Source: Chrysomallon squamiferum (lineage: Eukaryota; Mollusca; Gastropoda; Neomphalida; Peltospiridae). From it: DNA of 64,000 nucleotides. A model generated the notes under the pieces. It worked only from the letters and a program-made list of their open reading frames with translations, was not told the origin of the DNA and ran no database searches. Every line of letters begins with the position of its first letter. The stretch's first letter is position 1. Below are positions 34,106 to 48,700 of this stretch, piece after piece. A program made the translations under genes and the position numbers. The stretch is from the NCBI GenBank assembly GCA_012295275.1, contig CM022679.1:26553350-26617349 (forward strand). The letters are read 5' to 3'.

Positions 34106-35439
34106 TTAGACGTTAAACATATCTACCTTAATAATATAATATTATTTGGATATTTTATTTATTTAAACCAGGTAATAATATTTATTTTCCAAAACTTTTG
34201 TCATAGGGTTTTTTGTATTCAGCGTTATCAGATGTATATGAATCCGGGAATGTTTGTAACCAATGCTATAAAATTAACCTAGAAATACCTTTAAATGAGG
34301 TAAATCGTTTACTTAGTTTTCATTGTTTGATTCAGGTGTATGCTTGGTAAACGGAAAAGCCTGAAGCATACAAGTGTTTTGCTACTTTCTATAACAACAA
34401 TCGAGATATATTAATAAAAGAATTAACGTGTTTTTTTTACAGAAGTGAAGAATAATGCTTATGGCTTTTAAATGCTATTATTAAATCTTTATATTTTATT
34501 AATAAATATTTATAATCAGCTTCTGAATATCCTATTTAGACTATTATAAATAAGAAATGAAATATGGTGCTTAGAAATTAGTTTCTTTTTTTTCCCCAGT
34601 TCTTTTTACAAAAAAGAAAGAAAAAAAAGAAGTCGAACAAGTTGCACCTGACCGTTTCGCAAGAAAGGTGTTTTGTTTTAGTTTATCGGAGTGATGGGCG
34701 GAAAGAGGTAATTTTGATAGATGTAACTCAAAGCAGTTTAGGATATTCATACGTTTAGCAAATAGTAAATAGTGAAGTCTATCATACAGATATGTGCAAG
34801 GATGTATTACAAGGATCCGTGCTTCAGACAAACTTTGTTTACAAATTAAGCTGTAATTGCGGCCTTGGTTGTTTAATTTGTAACTAAGCCTTCGGTGCAT
34901 AATTACAGGGGGGATTTTTTTTTTTTTTTAATGGATGAAAAGAAAACATTTTTCAATCGCACTGTGAATCACAGTTGGTAAATATAATATGTGTTTTTTA
35001 AATTAAAAATATTAAACTATTAATATTATAAAAGATAAAACGATCAGTTAATCGTATCATCTGTTTTTATTCATGTGGATTTTATCGCGTAATTTCATGA
35101 TTAATAACATCATTTATTTGCTACACATTGCACAGTCTAGTTCATTGTAATTTTGAACATTAATTACGAATAGATAAAATAATGAAATGCCTGATCATTA
35201 AATTACGTAAACTACATGTATATTAATTATGCATAAAGTGTAATTTGTATACACATCAAGTAATTTAGAATATTATTATTTGATGACAATATAATTTATT
35301 TTTAAAATATAATAATAAAACATAACTGCCTTAAAAATATTTTAACAGTAACTGAACTATTTTGAGGACTATTCTTATGAGGACATTACTTTTCTTGTGT
35401 GTGTCGGTTAATTTTATTATATGTTTTTTATTATTTTAG
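33850..35439. other. Intergenic / 5' region of the receptor gene
   Basis: No coding gene is supported. An (AAT)n tract lies at 34062-34102. Around 34.6-34.9 kb the sequence retains CpGs and is less AT-rich, so a non-coding first exon of the + strand receptor gene may lie there. That is inferred, because exon 35440 begins with an acceptor. Confidence 0.35.
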
Positions 35440-35539
35440 GATGCAGGTAGACACCACCAAGCCTTTAATACACTGAAATTGCCTTACACACACACCATGT
35501 TCAGATCATAGATAGTCAGCTCCAACCAAAAACAGCATT
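35440..35539 (+). other. 5' UTR part of the receptor gene's first coding exon
   Basis: A ttattttag acceptor at 35431-35439 precedes 100 non-coding bases before the ATG at 35540, implying an upstream non-coding exon. Confidence 0.5.
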
Positions 35540-38500
35540 ATGGCAGAACTCATTATGGCTATAGGTGTATTTCTGATGTTAAGCCAGACAGTCCAAGCAG
35601 ACATTATAAATGTGGTTAACTGTTCAAAAGCTCAGGACTGTGGCTGGAAGGCTAGTTGTGTATCTGTTAGGTGCACTTGTCCTCAAGATTACAGCTTACA
35701 CACCAATGGGAGAGACTGCATGAATGGTAAGGAACTTTTCCTCATACATCTTCACAGACACCCAAACTCAGAAAAAACATCAAAATAACTTGTACATAAT
35801 TATTAATACTAATTTTTAAAAATAAAATGAAGTGCAAAACCACATTTTTTTTCACTTACATTTATCAGTAATTTGATTTTCAAAGTACAAATGGTTTTGG
35901 TGATATGTTTCTTTTTATTAGTGTGAAAAGTGTGTTTTATAGAATTCCTAAAAGACATAATAATTTAATCCACAAGGATAAAAAAAACAGCTGCTATCAT
36001 TCGTTACTATATATATCTGCAAGTTTAATCAAAATATGTAAATTATTAAACATAGGTTCTTTATTTATTTGTTTGTTTGGAAATCCAAAAAATGATAGAC
36101 AACATAATTAAAACCAGCTTGGTTAAAAGATGGCAAATATAAAACATCAGTTTCATTCTCATTTGGATCAAAATATTTTCATGATGACTGTTTACTCAGT
36201 GAGTCTGTCATTTTAATTTCCAGTAAAGGAAATAGCCTGCACTATCTTTTCTTTTGTAGCTTTTTTGAATCAAACTGATGTTCTCATTTGTGTCTGCTAG
36301 CACAAAATAATTTCCTGAGTGCAACAAAACTGTACACGCTGATATCTCTAGTTTAATCACAAAATTATTGTGAAATGGTCTCTAAAAAGTAAGGGCAACC
36401 GCTCTCTTTTAGAAAAAGAAAGAAAAAACAAGGATTATGAATCAGCCTTGTTCTGGTATCATCATTACTTTTTTAAAATTTATTTATTTTGCAGATATTT
36501 GTCAGGTGCATGACTGTCTTGAATGTACATCACAAGAAAAATGTACACGGTAAAACCTAAATTATTTTTCTTGTGTAACAGAAACAACATTACTGATTGA
36601 AATTAGTCTATAGAAGATGCTATATTAGACTTTTCATGTTGAATTGAATACCAAAAATAGTTCTTGTATACTTTGAAGTTATTCAACTTATTGTTATATT
36701 ACTATAACCAACCCTTAATAATGATAGAATACAGAAATATTCTACCATGTTCACAATAATGTATATTGAAAATTTTCTTTTGTGCCTGTTTCCACTAAGG
36801 TATTAGTAGTTTTATAAGTATTACAATTACTACTACTGTTACAACTACTTTGATAATAATAATAATACTAATATTAGGATATTTATACAGTAACAACTCC
36901 AATTAATACTATTACTTCTAGAATATTTATAAAACTGAAATAATTTTGATTATTTTGTTTTCTTTATAGATGTGTGAACTTTATTTCTGCTTCTAATGGT
37001 CAGTGTCTAGAAAAGTGCAGTGGTCAGGCAGAGGTGTTGCTTCAAGGTGTTTATCAAGGCAACGTCTGTACAGGTATGTCAAAATAAAGTTAATTTTTAA
37101 TATAACACACTATATATTTGCATTTACCATCACCTTAGTTGCATTGAATTGAATCAGATACGCAATTTTAAAAAAAAAGCATTGTTATCTATATGTTAAC
37201 ACCCATTTTCAATTTAAATGGATTTAATTAAGGCTTTGGCTGTTAAGTGTGCTATTAAAAAAGGAAGTCTGTTTGATTTGTAATTTGTTGTCTCATAATT
37301 TACAGAAAAAGATGTCAAAACTGATGTTGTGATTGCTGTTGTTGCTGGTGTGGCTGCTGGTTTACTTCTGTGCCTCATCATCACTCTGTGTGCCTGTTTC
37401 TATGTCAGAAAAACTAGGTAATCATAGGTCATTGCCTCTCTAGTTTAATTAAGATTAACTGTAAATAATAATTGAGCTATATTTGCTTTTTTCTCTGTTA
37501 GAAGAAGCATCAATGCCAAAATGTGAAAATGTAGCTTAAATACATTGAGTAAATCTACCTAGTTAATATTTTATTACAGAACCTCAGTGTTTGCTAATAA
37601 TAAAGTATGACAGCAGTTTTTATAAGATAAACACTGCAGTTGATTATTTTAAAGATAAATAGCAGAATTAGTGAGATGTGTTCAGGCTACTTTATCACTA
37701 TCTTATGTCTACCTTTAACAAAATTAAATGTTTGGTCCAGGAGCATGTAAAGAGGGTTAAGATTTAAAAATATATAAGTTGACTTTGTTAAATCTGTAAT
37801 ATAAAGTATTTGATATTTTTAAATTATTGGAGTTGTTTTTTTCTCAGAAAAAAGATTAATCTGCAGGAGAAAAGTTACAAATCAGGTCAAATGGAAATGG
37901 GCAAAGTAAGACAGGTATGTGTTTTGTGTTTAGTTAGAGGTCATTATTTATTTATTTTTACTTTTTATTTGTCTGTTGTTTTAAAGTTTCAGTTTTACTG
38001 GACTACATATTTTTACTTGAAGTACACATGTTTTATTTTCATTTATAAAAAAAACAAACAACTAAATACCCCCTCCCCCAACAAAACAAAAAAGAATCAT
38101 GTTGAATACAAAATAATTACACTGATTTACGTTTACTACTTACTATTAATTATTTAAAATTATACCTAGTTTTTATTTGGTTTACTGTTAATGATATTAT
38201 GTCATACATATACATATATATATATATATATATATATTTAAATATATATTCAATATTTTCTTACAGATTCCACATTATGATAATAAAGCTTTTGGTAAGT
38301 GATATTCCTAAATATAAAATTTTAAATATAAAATTTATAAATGCCTTGTAATGGCAGGAGATTATGTTATATTTTGAAGATTGCAAAAAAGAATTGTTTT
38401 CTTACATTTCACATTATTTTAATTTTTAAAATCAAGTCATTCGACTCTCAGTATCTTTCATATTTAAATACCATGAAAAATATTAATTTTGATGAAAGTT

Positions 38501-38987
38501 TCTTTTTATTCTTTTAGAAACGGATAGTGTTGTGGATTTCCATGCAAGTGTCATTGACCCAGAAGTATACTTAGAACAACTGGAGCAACTTCGTCCACAC
38601 ACAGAAACACTGATGACTGTCCTCAGCGACATTCGACGCAAACTGCGAGGAATGGAACCAGCAGATCCCAGAGTCCCCACATACAAGTATAGTTACAATC
38701 TGATACAATAGTAATACAGTCTTTGCTAACAATAAAGTATGACAGTAAAAAGTATGGATGCTACATTTTTTTTTTCTTGTAGTCACAATGTGTTCAGTCT
38801 TACTACATTAAATATACATCATTACATGTATATTCTATATCTTGCCAGTGTTAATACTTTTTTTTTGACATAGGAGTCTTATATCAGCTATGTCGTCTAA
38901 ACAAATCACAAATAAATATAGAAAAAGCGTTCAGGCTATCTACATTATATAATGTATATTTTTGGAGTTAATATCAGTCCACTAAAA

Positions 38988-39021
<34 letters not shown>

Positions 39022-41227
39022 CCCTTAAAATTAATTTTTAGATAAATACAGATTAATATCTTGGCACTTTTTCTTTGACAGAGGTGTGATACATCAGCTG
39101 TGTCGCGTGTTGGTTCTCCTGCACAAGAAAGACTCGACTGTCAGTATTCCTTCAGACGCCCTTGGACTCATTGAGTGGGCCCAGCAGATGCTTGAAGATC
39201 ATAGAGAACAGGAGGTGATCAGGGTCAGAATTCAGCCTCACATTTAGGGCGGGTCTGTTCTGAGGGGAGGGGTTAGAAATGAGGACAAATAATGAACTTT
39301 ATAATTTAACTTTAGGTAGCATTTTTGAATGTACAAAGACACAGTTTTGTAGTATTAGTTTTAATAAGAGATAATATTGTATATTTAAATATATTGAGAT
39401 TCATTTGTCTCGACAGCTGCAACCATTTTATTTCAACTTGAGCACAGTTCTGAAAATAGTCTCATATCACAAGATTGGACTAATAAATGCATTTAATTCA
39501 GTCCCATCATTTTCTTTTCTTTTCTTTTTTTCCTTCTAAAAACAGAAGAAGCAAATATTACCAAAAGTTCTGGCAAATAAACACAAATGTCCTTTAAATC
39601 TTTTACCAGCAGATTACTGTTTAATGCGTTTATACTGTTATTATTTTCATATTTCACATAAAACTATAATCTTTATTTTAAATGTTTCTAGTAACATAGT
39701 TCACAGGACATTGTTTATGCTTTCTGTTCAGTAAATTTATTTATTTTTATTTTCTATGTAGCTTAATGTTACCATATTTCATAGAGTACATGCTATAATC
39801 ATTATTTTAAATGTTTCTAGTAACACAGTTCACAGGACATTGTTCAACCAGTTTTATTGTTTATAAGATTTTGTTTTAAATATTTCTAGTTCATCAGACA
39901 GTGTTGTTGCTCCTATTAATTAATTTCTTTATAATATTATTTTCTTCATAGTTTAATACCATACATACAGTAATCGTTATTTTAAATGTTTCTAGGAATG
40001 TTACTAATTGATTAATTTATGTTATTATATCTTCATGGTTTAATAGCTTACATAAATTAACCTTTATTTTAAATATATTTCCAGGAACATAGTTCGTCTG
40101 ACAATGCTGAAGCTCCAGTCAATAAAATTTCGTACATCGACGTGGATTTTGAAAAACTCAATACCCACGTCTACGCAACGCCAGTGGGATCAGCTAACCA
40201 CAACAACGTCATGGCTCACGATCCGTCCAGCTCTCGTGATACCTCCGGCTACTACAGCAGCGTTCCGGTCCCCCTTGGAATGAACCTCAATAACACGTAC
40301 GCCACCATTAACCGCAGCCCCGTGAAGCCTTCCTCCTTCCACGGGAACAAGAACTTCACGTCTGCCAAAGTCTCGTCTTTCAAGAAAGTCAACAACACGA
40401 GTAAAAGTCGGGTTGTAAATAACTACCCGAAGGCTTACTTTGCCAACGGTCGCTACTATGATCCAAACCCACAGACAGAGGTGTATGCGCCTGCTAGTTC
40501 CTACAGCGATCGAAGTGCTGGGCCTTTGTCCACTTTCATTGGTGATTTACCGAGGTCCGAATCAGTGTCGTCAAACGCAGCTTCAAATGGGTAAGTTTTA
40601 ATATTAATAATAAAAAAATTTTTTTTTTTTTTTTTTTTGGATAATTTATTTTCAGAATGATAATAAAATCTTTAATTAAAGCAAAAAGTAGGTTATTTAG
40701 TCCAATAACATTAAATATGTATCAGAAATAAAGATGTTTTAAATCTTTTCTTTTTCAGGTTTTTTTTTTAACTTTATCTTTTTGAATATTTAAATTTTTT
40801 ATTATTATTATTAATTAGAATGCAATATTATTTTAAAAGCAGCAATTTTTTATATATTTTTTAAGTAATATTTTATTTGTTTATCTATTTATTTCTGGTT
40901 TGTATAATTAATCTACACAATAATAATACAATTTTTTTTTAATTATTCCATTAATTTTAAATCTATGTTTTTTCTGATCATTTTAATTTCATATAGTTAT
41001 TTTTTAATGTTTATTAATAAGTATGCATATCATTTTAAAAGTAAAAAAAAATGTTAACCTGTTTTTAAGAAATATTTATTTATTTTTTGATTTATTTATT
41101 TATTTATTTATTTATTTAATAATTTGTTTCTCATTTTGATTTCAGTGGTGAGAATGTGGATGATGATGACGATGGTGATGTTTTCCCCTTTGACCCTTGT
41201 GAAGCTACAGACCCTGTGGAGGTTTAA
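35540..41227 (+). CDS. Unrecognised single-pass membrane protein with EGF-like ectodomain
   Basis: I do not recognise this family. Exons: 35540-35726, 36495-36549, 36970-37073, 37306-37417, 37848-37914, 38267-38294, 38518-38686, 39082-39214, 40085-40590 and 41146-41227 (TAA 41225). All phases agree and give 480 residues. Residues 1-20 are a signal peptide. 28-60 match EGF spacing (C-x5-C-x5-C-x4-C-x-C-x12-C). 65-114 add eight cysteines in CxxC-type furin-like spacing. 123-149 are a transmembrane helix followed by RKTRKK. About 190-284 is a leucine-rich, likely helical module (DPEVYLEQLEQL to GLIEWAQQMLEDHRE). The tail is Ser/Asn/Tyr-rich with ISYIDV (Tyr302, ITIM-like), NTYATI (Tyr357) and other tyrosines, then an acidic stretch and C-terminal PVEV, a possible PDZ ligand. 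It is probably a surface receptor signalling through phosphotyrosine. The donor after 39214 has an alternative 12 nt later. Confidence 0.85.
37588..37613 (+). repeat. Solo MITE-end-like sequence
   Basis: tgtttgctaataataaagta followed by tgacag matches the terminal repeat of the element at 45845-46046. It lies in an intron of the receptor gene. Confidence 0.55.
38720..38750 (+). repeat. Solo MITE-end-like sequence
   Basis: tctttgctaacaataaagta followed by tgacagtaaaa matches the 45845-46046 element end almost exactly. It lies in the receptor gene intron after exon 38518-38686. No inverted partner was found nearby. Confidence 0.6.
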
Positions 41228-44200
41228 GAACTCTCCACAAAGAAGATACATTTACAACTTCAACCAGATTTAACCTGAAACATCCAACGATTAAAATCAT
41301 GAAATGACATTTATTGCTACCACTGCTTGAAGATTTGGATTTCCTCAAATCAGTATTTTTTTTATACTTGTTCTTGTTTTATTTTGTGGCAAAAACCCCC
41401 ACATATTTTCACAAAGTGCCGCATATTTGAGTTATTTTATATGTAAGTAAGAACATTTTGTGATAAAATACTAAATCACACAATCTTTTCAAACGTTTGA
41501 TTTATTATTATTATGATTTTAGAAAAACTTTTGTTGTTTTTTCCTGCATATCACAAAATTTGAGACATATAATGATATATATGGTTCTGTGTGTACTTTT
41601 TTATATATGATACAGTTTTTGAGTTCTTTTTTTTAAATTTTAATCTGTTTCTTTTAACAACCAAAAGCACACATCCAAAAGAGACCTGTTCCATCTGATG
41701 CTGATTTTAATTATATTTTTTATTAAAATTTACAAACACAACTAGCAAATAAAACCAGAAATATTTATTTTAATATATTTAAGTTTTAAAGTATTTTTAT
41801 TTCAATTTTGTAGCCACAAATAGCATAAAATAATTAATTTGTGTTGTTTGTTTATTTTTTTACAAATGTTTTAATGATATTGTCACTTGAAGGCTGTATT
41901 TTTTTTGAGCATATTTTAGAAGTTTTGATAAACTTTTTGGTATCCTTGTATAGCTTTAAAAGACAAAAACAACTACTGATAAATGTGTAATGTATTTGCT
42001 TTTAACATATTTTTGTATCTTTTAACCACAAATACACGAAAACGCATTTTATTGTCAGTTTTTAAATAATGTTTTAATTAAATGTTTGTAACAACAAATA
42101 ATAAAAAAAAAAAAAGGAATGGCAACATTTTTATTTTCACTGCAGCCAAAGGTTAGATAAATGAAAATCAAAACTGTTATGTCATGCATGAATTGAGATA
42201 TAAATTTAAAAGTTTAAAAACTGGAAAAACATATTGCTAGTAGATTTTCTCAAAAAGAGAGAGATTACAAAATGTTAAGATGCAACCAGTACAGTACAGT
42301 AAGAAGATTGCTACATTTAATTATTCAGGAGAAACAATATCAGACTTAAAAGAAACCTAATTATCACTTCTGATGAATTAACATCTTTGGCTTTAATTGA
42401 AGGTTTTTTTGTGTGTGGAATGATTTAAAAATCTAAGTTTATTTTGCCAATGATTTGTTAGCATATCAAATTTATTTTAACAATGATTTTTTAATGATTT
42501 TTAAATTATGAAATCCATAACATACATCAGCTTTTTCATGAAGACAAAGACGGCTATGATTCCTTCTAATTAACTTCCAATTAAAAGCTGCTGACACGCT
42601 GAGTGTATTTTCAATGTGTACATATACATATGTATATATATATATATATATATATAATATACACATCTATTTAATCAGATACATATTTTTAATGTTTGCA
42701 CAGTTATTGTAATTTCATTTCTTGTTTTGTCAATAGTTTTTTGTTTCTTGATTGATAAATGTTTTAATTGTTACTATTAATGTTTTTTTATAATTTTTGC
42801 TGACATTAAGAGCTTATTAATGCAAAAAATGAAATACTATTTTATCATTTATAATTTCATTATTAAATTTTTTTGTTTTTTCCTTTTTAATTCATATTTG
42901 TAACGTTTTTTTTTTTTTTAATCTTCTGGTTTTTTTTTTTGGTTTTTTTTTCTTCTATTCATCATCACCCTTTGAAATACATTTTAGAACATATTTAAAA
43001 TTTCAAAACAATTTTGATTGCATACATATTTCAACCCAAGAATTACATTTATTTATATACATACATTTTATTATGATTTTAATTTTTCTTTTTTCATTTA
43101 GACTTTTGATCCCCAAAATTAACACAATTTATCGCTGTTGTTTACTATCATAAGCAAAAATGATGTGTTTATTTGTTTTAATGTGTTGTTTGTGTTGTGC
43201 TGTCTCAGATTTTATGATTGCTCATTTCACATTATTTTCAGATATTGTGTTTTGTGTTAACAGATTAGCTCATTTTATAAGCTGAGGTTGGATCTGGATA
43301 TCAGGTTGTCTCTTCATTTTTTATTTCTATAGTTATTACTTTATTATTATCATTATTTTTATTTATTTATTTATTTATTTTTATTTTGGTTGCTGTCTTA
43401 GAAATTTTACTTTTTTTATTTACATCCAACTTTGTATGTTTTGTCTCAGAAACTAAATATTTATTTTATTCCTAGTTCAGTAAATTCCTGCATATGGATA
43501 TTTCCTGATATAAGAGGATAATTAAAATGATACAAAAGTTTTATGGTTGCTAAAATGGATTCTTACCATGTGACTTGTTATAAAAACTTGTAGCATGTGA
43601 TTTGTTGCAACTACAAAAATCAAAACAATTGAAAATATTTTTATTTTATTTTATATTTCATGTATGTATTATTAACATTAAAAACTGTTTTCAAGGTGGA
43701 TTTTTTTTTTTAATACTGTAAGACATAGGTCTGAATGTTATTGTCCTATTTTACCCCAAATACCATAGGGAAAGAAAAAAAACATTCCCAAATTATTTTT
43801 AAATGTTAAGAGATCACAATATATTAACAAAAGTAATATGTGAAGGGGAAATAACTCTCAACTCTACATTTTTCATTAAATTGATTGGTTCCAGAGATTT
43901 CTGTTTGCTTAGAAATTAGAATATTATTAAACTTGTTCACAACAAAATGACATTTTAGTATAAAAATAACATCATTATGATTTAGTCCAGTACTGAATTT
44001 AATCTTATTTCTAAAAACAATGAAACATGTCGCATGGTTATGAAATCACTTTAATCAGAAACAGTAACAATATCAACACCAGACATGTATTTTTAATATT
44101 TTTAAAAATGTGTTTATATTTTCTGCTTCTTTGTGATACCATTCCAAACAAGAAACTTAAGATCTGACATCTGCCTTATCAAGATATCAAATTAATTCAG

Positions 44201-45184
44201 AATTAACTTTTTACTTTCTCATCTTGTATTACTTCTTAAGCTCAGGTTCAGGCCCTTTTTCCACTCACACTTATACATTTTAGTTTTTTCTGTTTAACTG
44301 TTTGATTTTCTTATAAGTACACATTGAGTATTTTAAAAAAAAATTTTTAGAGTCAATATGTACATTTTATGTATTAATTACAAAACTCTGTAGCGCTTAC
44401 TTATTTACTGAATTGCAGCTGGTAATTTTTTTAATTATTGTTTTACTGTTGGGTTATCTGATCACCTTGTTTTTCAAATCATGGATCTGTTTCTATGCCT
44501 GTTTCATTTTCACAGTTGCTATTGCCTTGTTCTGTTGTCTCAAATTATAAACATATATGAACAACAATAACAACAACCACAATAAAAACAGCATTATTAA
44601 TTACATAGTACTGTCTGATCAAGTTCATTTCTGAACAGACTTCAAATGTTAATTTGTTAACATGCAGAATATACACACGTGCACTTGATTTTTTGTTTGG
44701 ATTTCATTTATAATATAAATATATATGATTATGTGTCTGTCGTTTTGAACTTTAATACACAGCAAAGACAATTCTTTCCAGAATATTTCATTATCTATTC
44801 ATATCATTCTTTATTTTAAAGCATGTACTCTTTATATACATGTAAAATTCCTAATATGCTGTATTCATTACACCAAGCTATTGTTAAATTTTCATCTATT
44901 CACTGCACCTTACTTTGTCTGTGGACTTTAATGTATCCTGTTTGTCTCTATTTTGTTCCTTTATCCTGCTGTCATAAAAATATTTTTAAAACATTTAAAG
45001 AAATATTGAAACAACATTCCAGCTATTATTGAAATAATATATAAATGTGTCCAAATTTTATGTAAATTTGTTTGTCTCAGAAACTAAAAGACATATTTTA
45101 AAAATGTATTTCGGTTATATTACTGCCAAAGATATAAGCTAATGTATATATAAATAATGTAATGTGTATTTTGATAAAATAAAT
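41228..45184 (+). other. Receptor gene 3' UTR and downstream sequence
   Basis: AT-rich non-coding sequence with no supported gene. Many A/T runs and a TA tract at about 42633-42655 are present. AATAAA hexamers recur. The 3' end cannot be placed from sequence alone. Confidence 0.5.
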
Positions 45185-45680
45185 TATTAAAAGAAAACAA
45201 AATAGTATGTAGATTTATGCACCTGATTTAAATTTTACTGATTTAATTTTAAAGACTTTTATAATTTTTATATATACATTTTATTCTTTTAGTTGCTTGT
45301 TAATGAAAATATTGAAATATTCAATCAGTGAATACATCTGTAGAAATTACAAAAACTAATAATACCATTTGTTTCTGACAGTAACAGGGGATAACATATA
45401 TAATCTAACATGTTGACACACTTCGATATACACAAAAACATTCATTTAACAATTACTGTTTCAATTAAATTATTATTTTATTTACCGATTAGAAAATTGC
45501 TATATTCCTTTTAATATTGATTAAGGATTTTTTTCTTCTTTTATATATATATATAAATTTTATTTATTTATTTCACTTTTTAATGTACAAGTTTTTCACA
45601 AATCACTGTTGTAATTACTGCCATTTTTGTTGCACATTTACAGTGGTACTTGTTAATTTTATCAGTTTTAAATTTTATCT

Positions 45681-45713
<33 letters not shown>

Positions 45714-48700
45714 GAGATAATCACCGTTTTCTGATTTTGTTGAGCTTAAAGTGTACTTCTAGTAGATCATATAAAAAGCCTAACTACATCCCAATACAAG
45801 TATATGTATATATACATATTTATTTATTTTTTAACAAGTAATCAATCTTTCCTAAAAATAAAGTATGACAGTAAAACAATGTTATATAAAGTAATGTGAG
45901 ATTTCATCAAGATATTTTTTCATTCATAGTGAATCATTATAAATATGAAAAAATAAAAGAAGAAAAGAAAATTGTCTAAAATGATACTTCAAAAATAAAT
46001 ATTAAATGTACACCTCATATTGTCATACTTCATTGTTAGCAAAGATAGGTTGTCAGTAATATATTGAGGCTATTTATATATGCTGCTGGAAGTACAATTT
46101 AAATAAACTGATCAGTGATAAAAATTGTGCAATAGAATTTGGTCTAGCCATGTCTATTAGGCTTCGATGATTTTCTATTTTCTCTTTATGTCTCTGTCCA
46201 GCACAGAAAATAGATTCAGTGTTTTAAAATGTATATACATGATCAATACAGAATGTCAGAAGCATCTGGAATCATGGGGAAATTTTACTTTTTTAATTAA
46301 TTTATTTAAAAAAATATATATATTAAAATTTAGTAAACCTCTGTAATTTATCATAAAATAGACAAATCTGGTTCATTAATCTGCAAATATGCCTGGAGGT
46401 AGAATAAAGAAATTTAAAAATAAATAATTAAATTAAAAAAAATAAAATAAAAAATAAAATAAATAAAATAATAAAAACAAATTATTAAGCATGTTATTCC
46501 TCTAGATTTTTTAGTTTTTTTCCTTGTCAAAAACGTATTCCAGAGATGATTTCGTGTATGATTTGTTGTATGTTTCTCTCTCTATGGAAAAGTCAATAAA
46601 AAAGATTGTTTACAAGAAGCCTATTGGTTTTCCCACATTATTATTACAAATTCCTAAATTTATATATTACATCAAGCTGTCTTTCAACAATAATTCAATC
46701 ATTTTTTTTTTATTTATTTAATTTTTTTTTTTTTTTTTTTTTTACACTGAGCATAAAAGCATTAACAGGCTAATATTCCTCCACCCATGTCCAGATATTC
46801 CAGTTGTGTGCATCAATCATGATGTTAGGTTAGATACTTCATGCAAAATAACCACCAGAAAGAGAGAGTGATTAGTTTTGTAGTAAAGAATGATGTTATC
46901 TCATGCCATTGTGAAATATTTGTTTTAATGTACGATAGATGTTTTTTCACTGCATATATTATATACCACTGTTTAGATCTAATTTATTTTAATGACTGTT
47001 ATTTTACAGTATTTTTGAATGATGTTTTTTTTTTTTTTATTATTTATTATTATTATTATTATTTTTTTTTTTTTTTTTTTTTTTTTATGGGTTTGAATTG
47101 GATGGGGAGAATTGGTTGGTTTTAAATATGTTTATTATTTATTATTATTTAAAAAAAAAATTTAATGATAATTTTTAACATTATAGTTATTATTGCATTC
47201 ATTTATATATATACATACATAATTAATAATAATATAATTATGTATATTTCAAATATAAATATATGCAATAGGATGATTGGGGATATGCCAATTCTCTGTT
47301 TAAATATATTGATTTTGAATTCTATACACAGATAGGCCCCTGGTCATACTGTTATGTGCACAGGAAATATCTATAATTTTTATATTATTAATATTAATGT
47401 TTTAGGTATCAGGTTCCTTAATTTGTGTACTTGCAGTATGTTGTGGTTATTTGATTTGTGCATTTGCTGTATGCTATTCATCTATGCAATTGTAGGTATT
47501 ATTTTTATATGTATATACATTCAAACCGTTGTGATTGTTTGCTTGAGGTGTTGCTTTATGTATTTGCTCACAGCCAAGTGCTCTTTTTATCACTTTCAAC
47601 ATTCCCTGCTTATAAACTTACTTAATCATTCTTTATTTCAAAGATGTGAATCTGATATGTGCAAGAATTTTGAATATTATACATTTTAAGAACTCTTTCA
47701 AAACTAATAATAAAGGTTGTGAATATCAGAACATAAATTTTGTTTGATCATTTTATAATTTCAGTGTTTTTCATTCAATTTTTAATATTTATTAATGGAT
47801 ACAGAAATATTTTAATGGTTTTTGATTAAATTTTTAATATATATTAATAGATAAAATAATATTTTAATTGTTTTGGTTGTGATTTTTTTTGAAGAATTAT
47901 ATTTCTGTTTTTATTTTAATGATTAACTTTTTTTTTTTTTTTTTTTTGGAAAACCAGGACCATAGGCTTTTATTTTTAAGAGTTTTATATTTAATTCATT
48001 TTATCATAGTTATTATTATTATTATTATTATGAATATCTAGCATTTGAGCAGTTTCATAGCTTTAAAACTATGTGCCTTGGATTTTCTTTTACTTTTTAA
48101 AATAAATTTAAAAATACTTTTAACAAAACTTATGAGAATTAATTGTGTTTCTATCTTCTCCTTTTTGTTTTTTACACTTTATTTATGAAAATAGTTTGAT
48201 GTGTGTATATCAAATTATATAACCTCTTGATATAATCAGTTTTAAAATGATGTACCATCTTTTACACTTGTATTCCTTACACTAATTTGGTAAAGTATTA
48301 CATATATAAATGTAAATTAAATAGTTATGTTCATGATTATATAATGAATTTTTCAAGTGTGTACATTTTCATTGTCAAAAATACATTCCATATATATATA
48401 TACATTATATTAATAAACATTATGTATACAAATATAAACAAATGCAGTTTATATTAGCTTTATATCACTTCCTTTGTAGATATTTTATTAAAATTTGTGA
48501 ATTATTTATGCTTTTTGTTATTATTTAAAAACAACAATAACAACAAAAACTTTCATTGAAAAGATTCATCAGTTTTTTATCATAAAATAATAAGAATATT
48601 TAGAAAAAATAATAATATATATTATTTTTTTAAATGGAAAGAAATAACGAATTATATACCAATAAATTGTCATTTAGTAATATTTTGTAATCACTACCAG

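Noticed and set aside
46841-47689. Two + strand open frames of about 100 codons
   Set aside because: F/Y/I/C-rich translations of AT-rich DNA and T runs, without splice sites, homology or coding composition.
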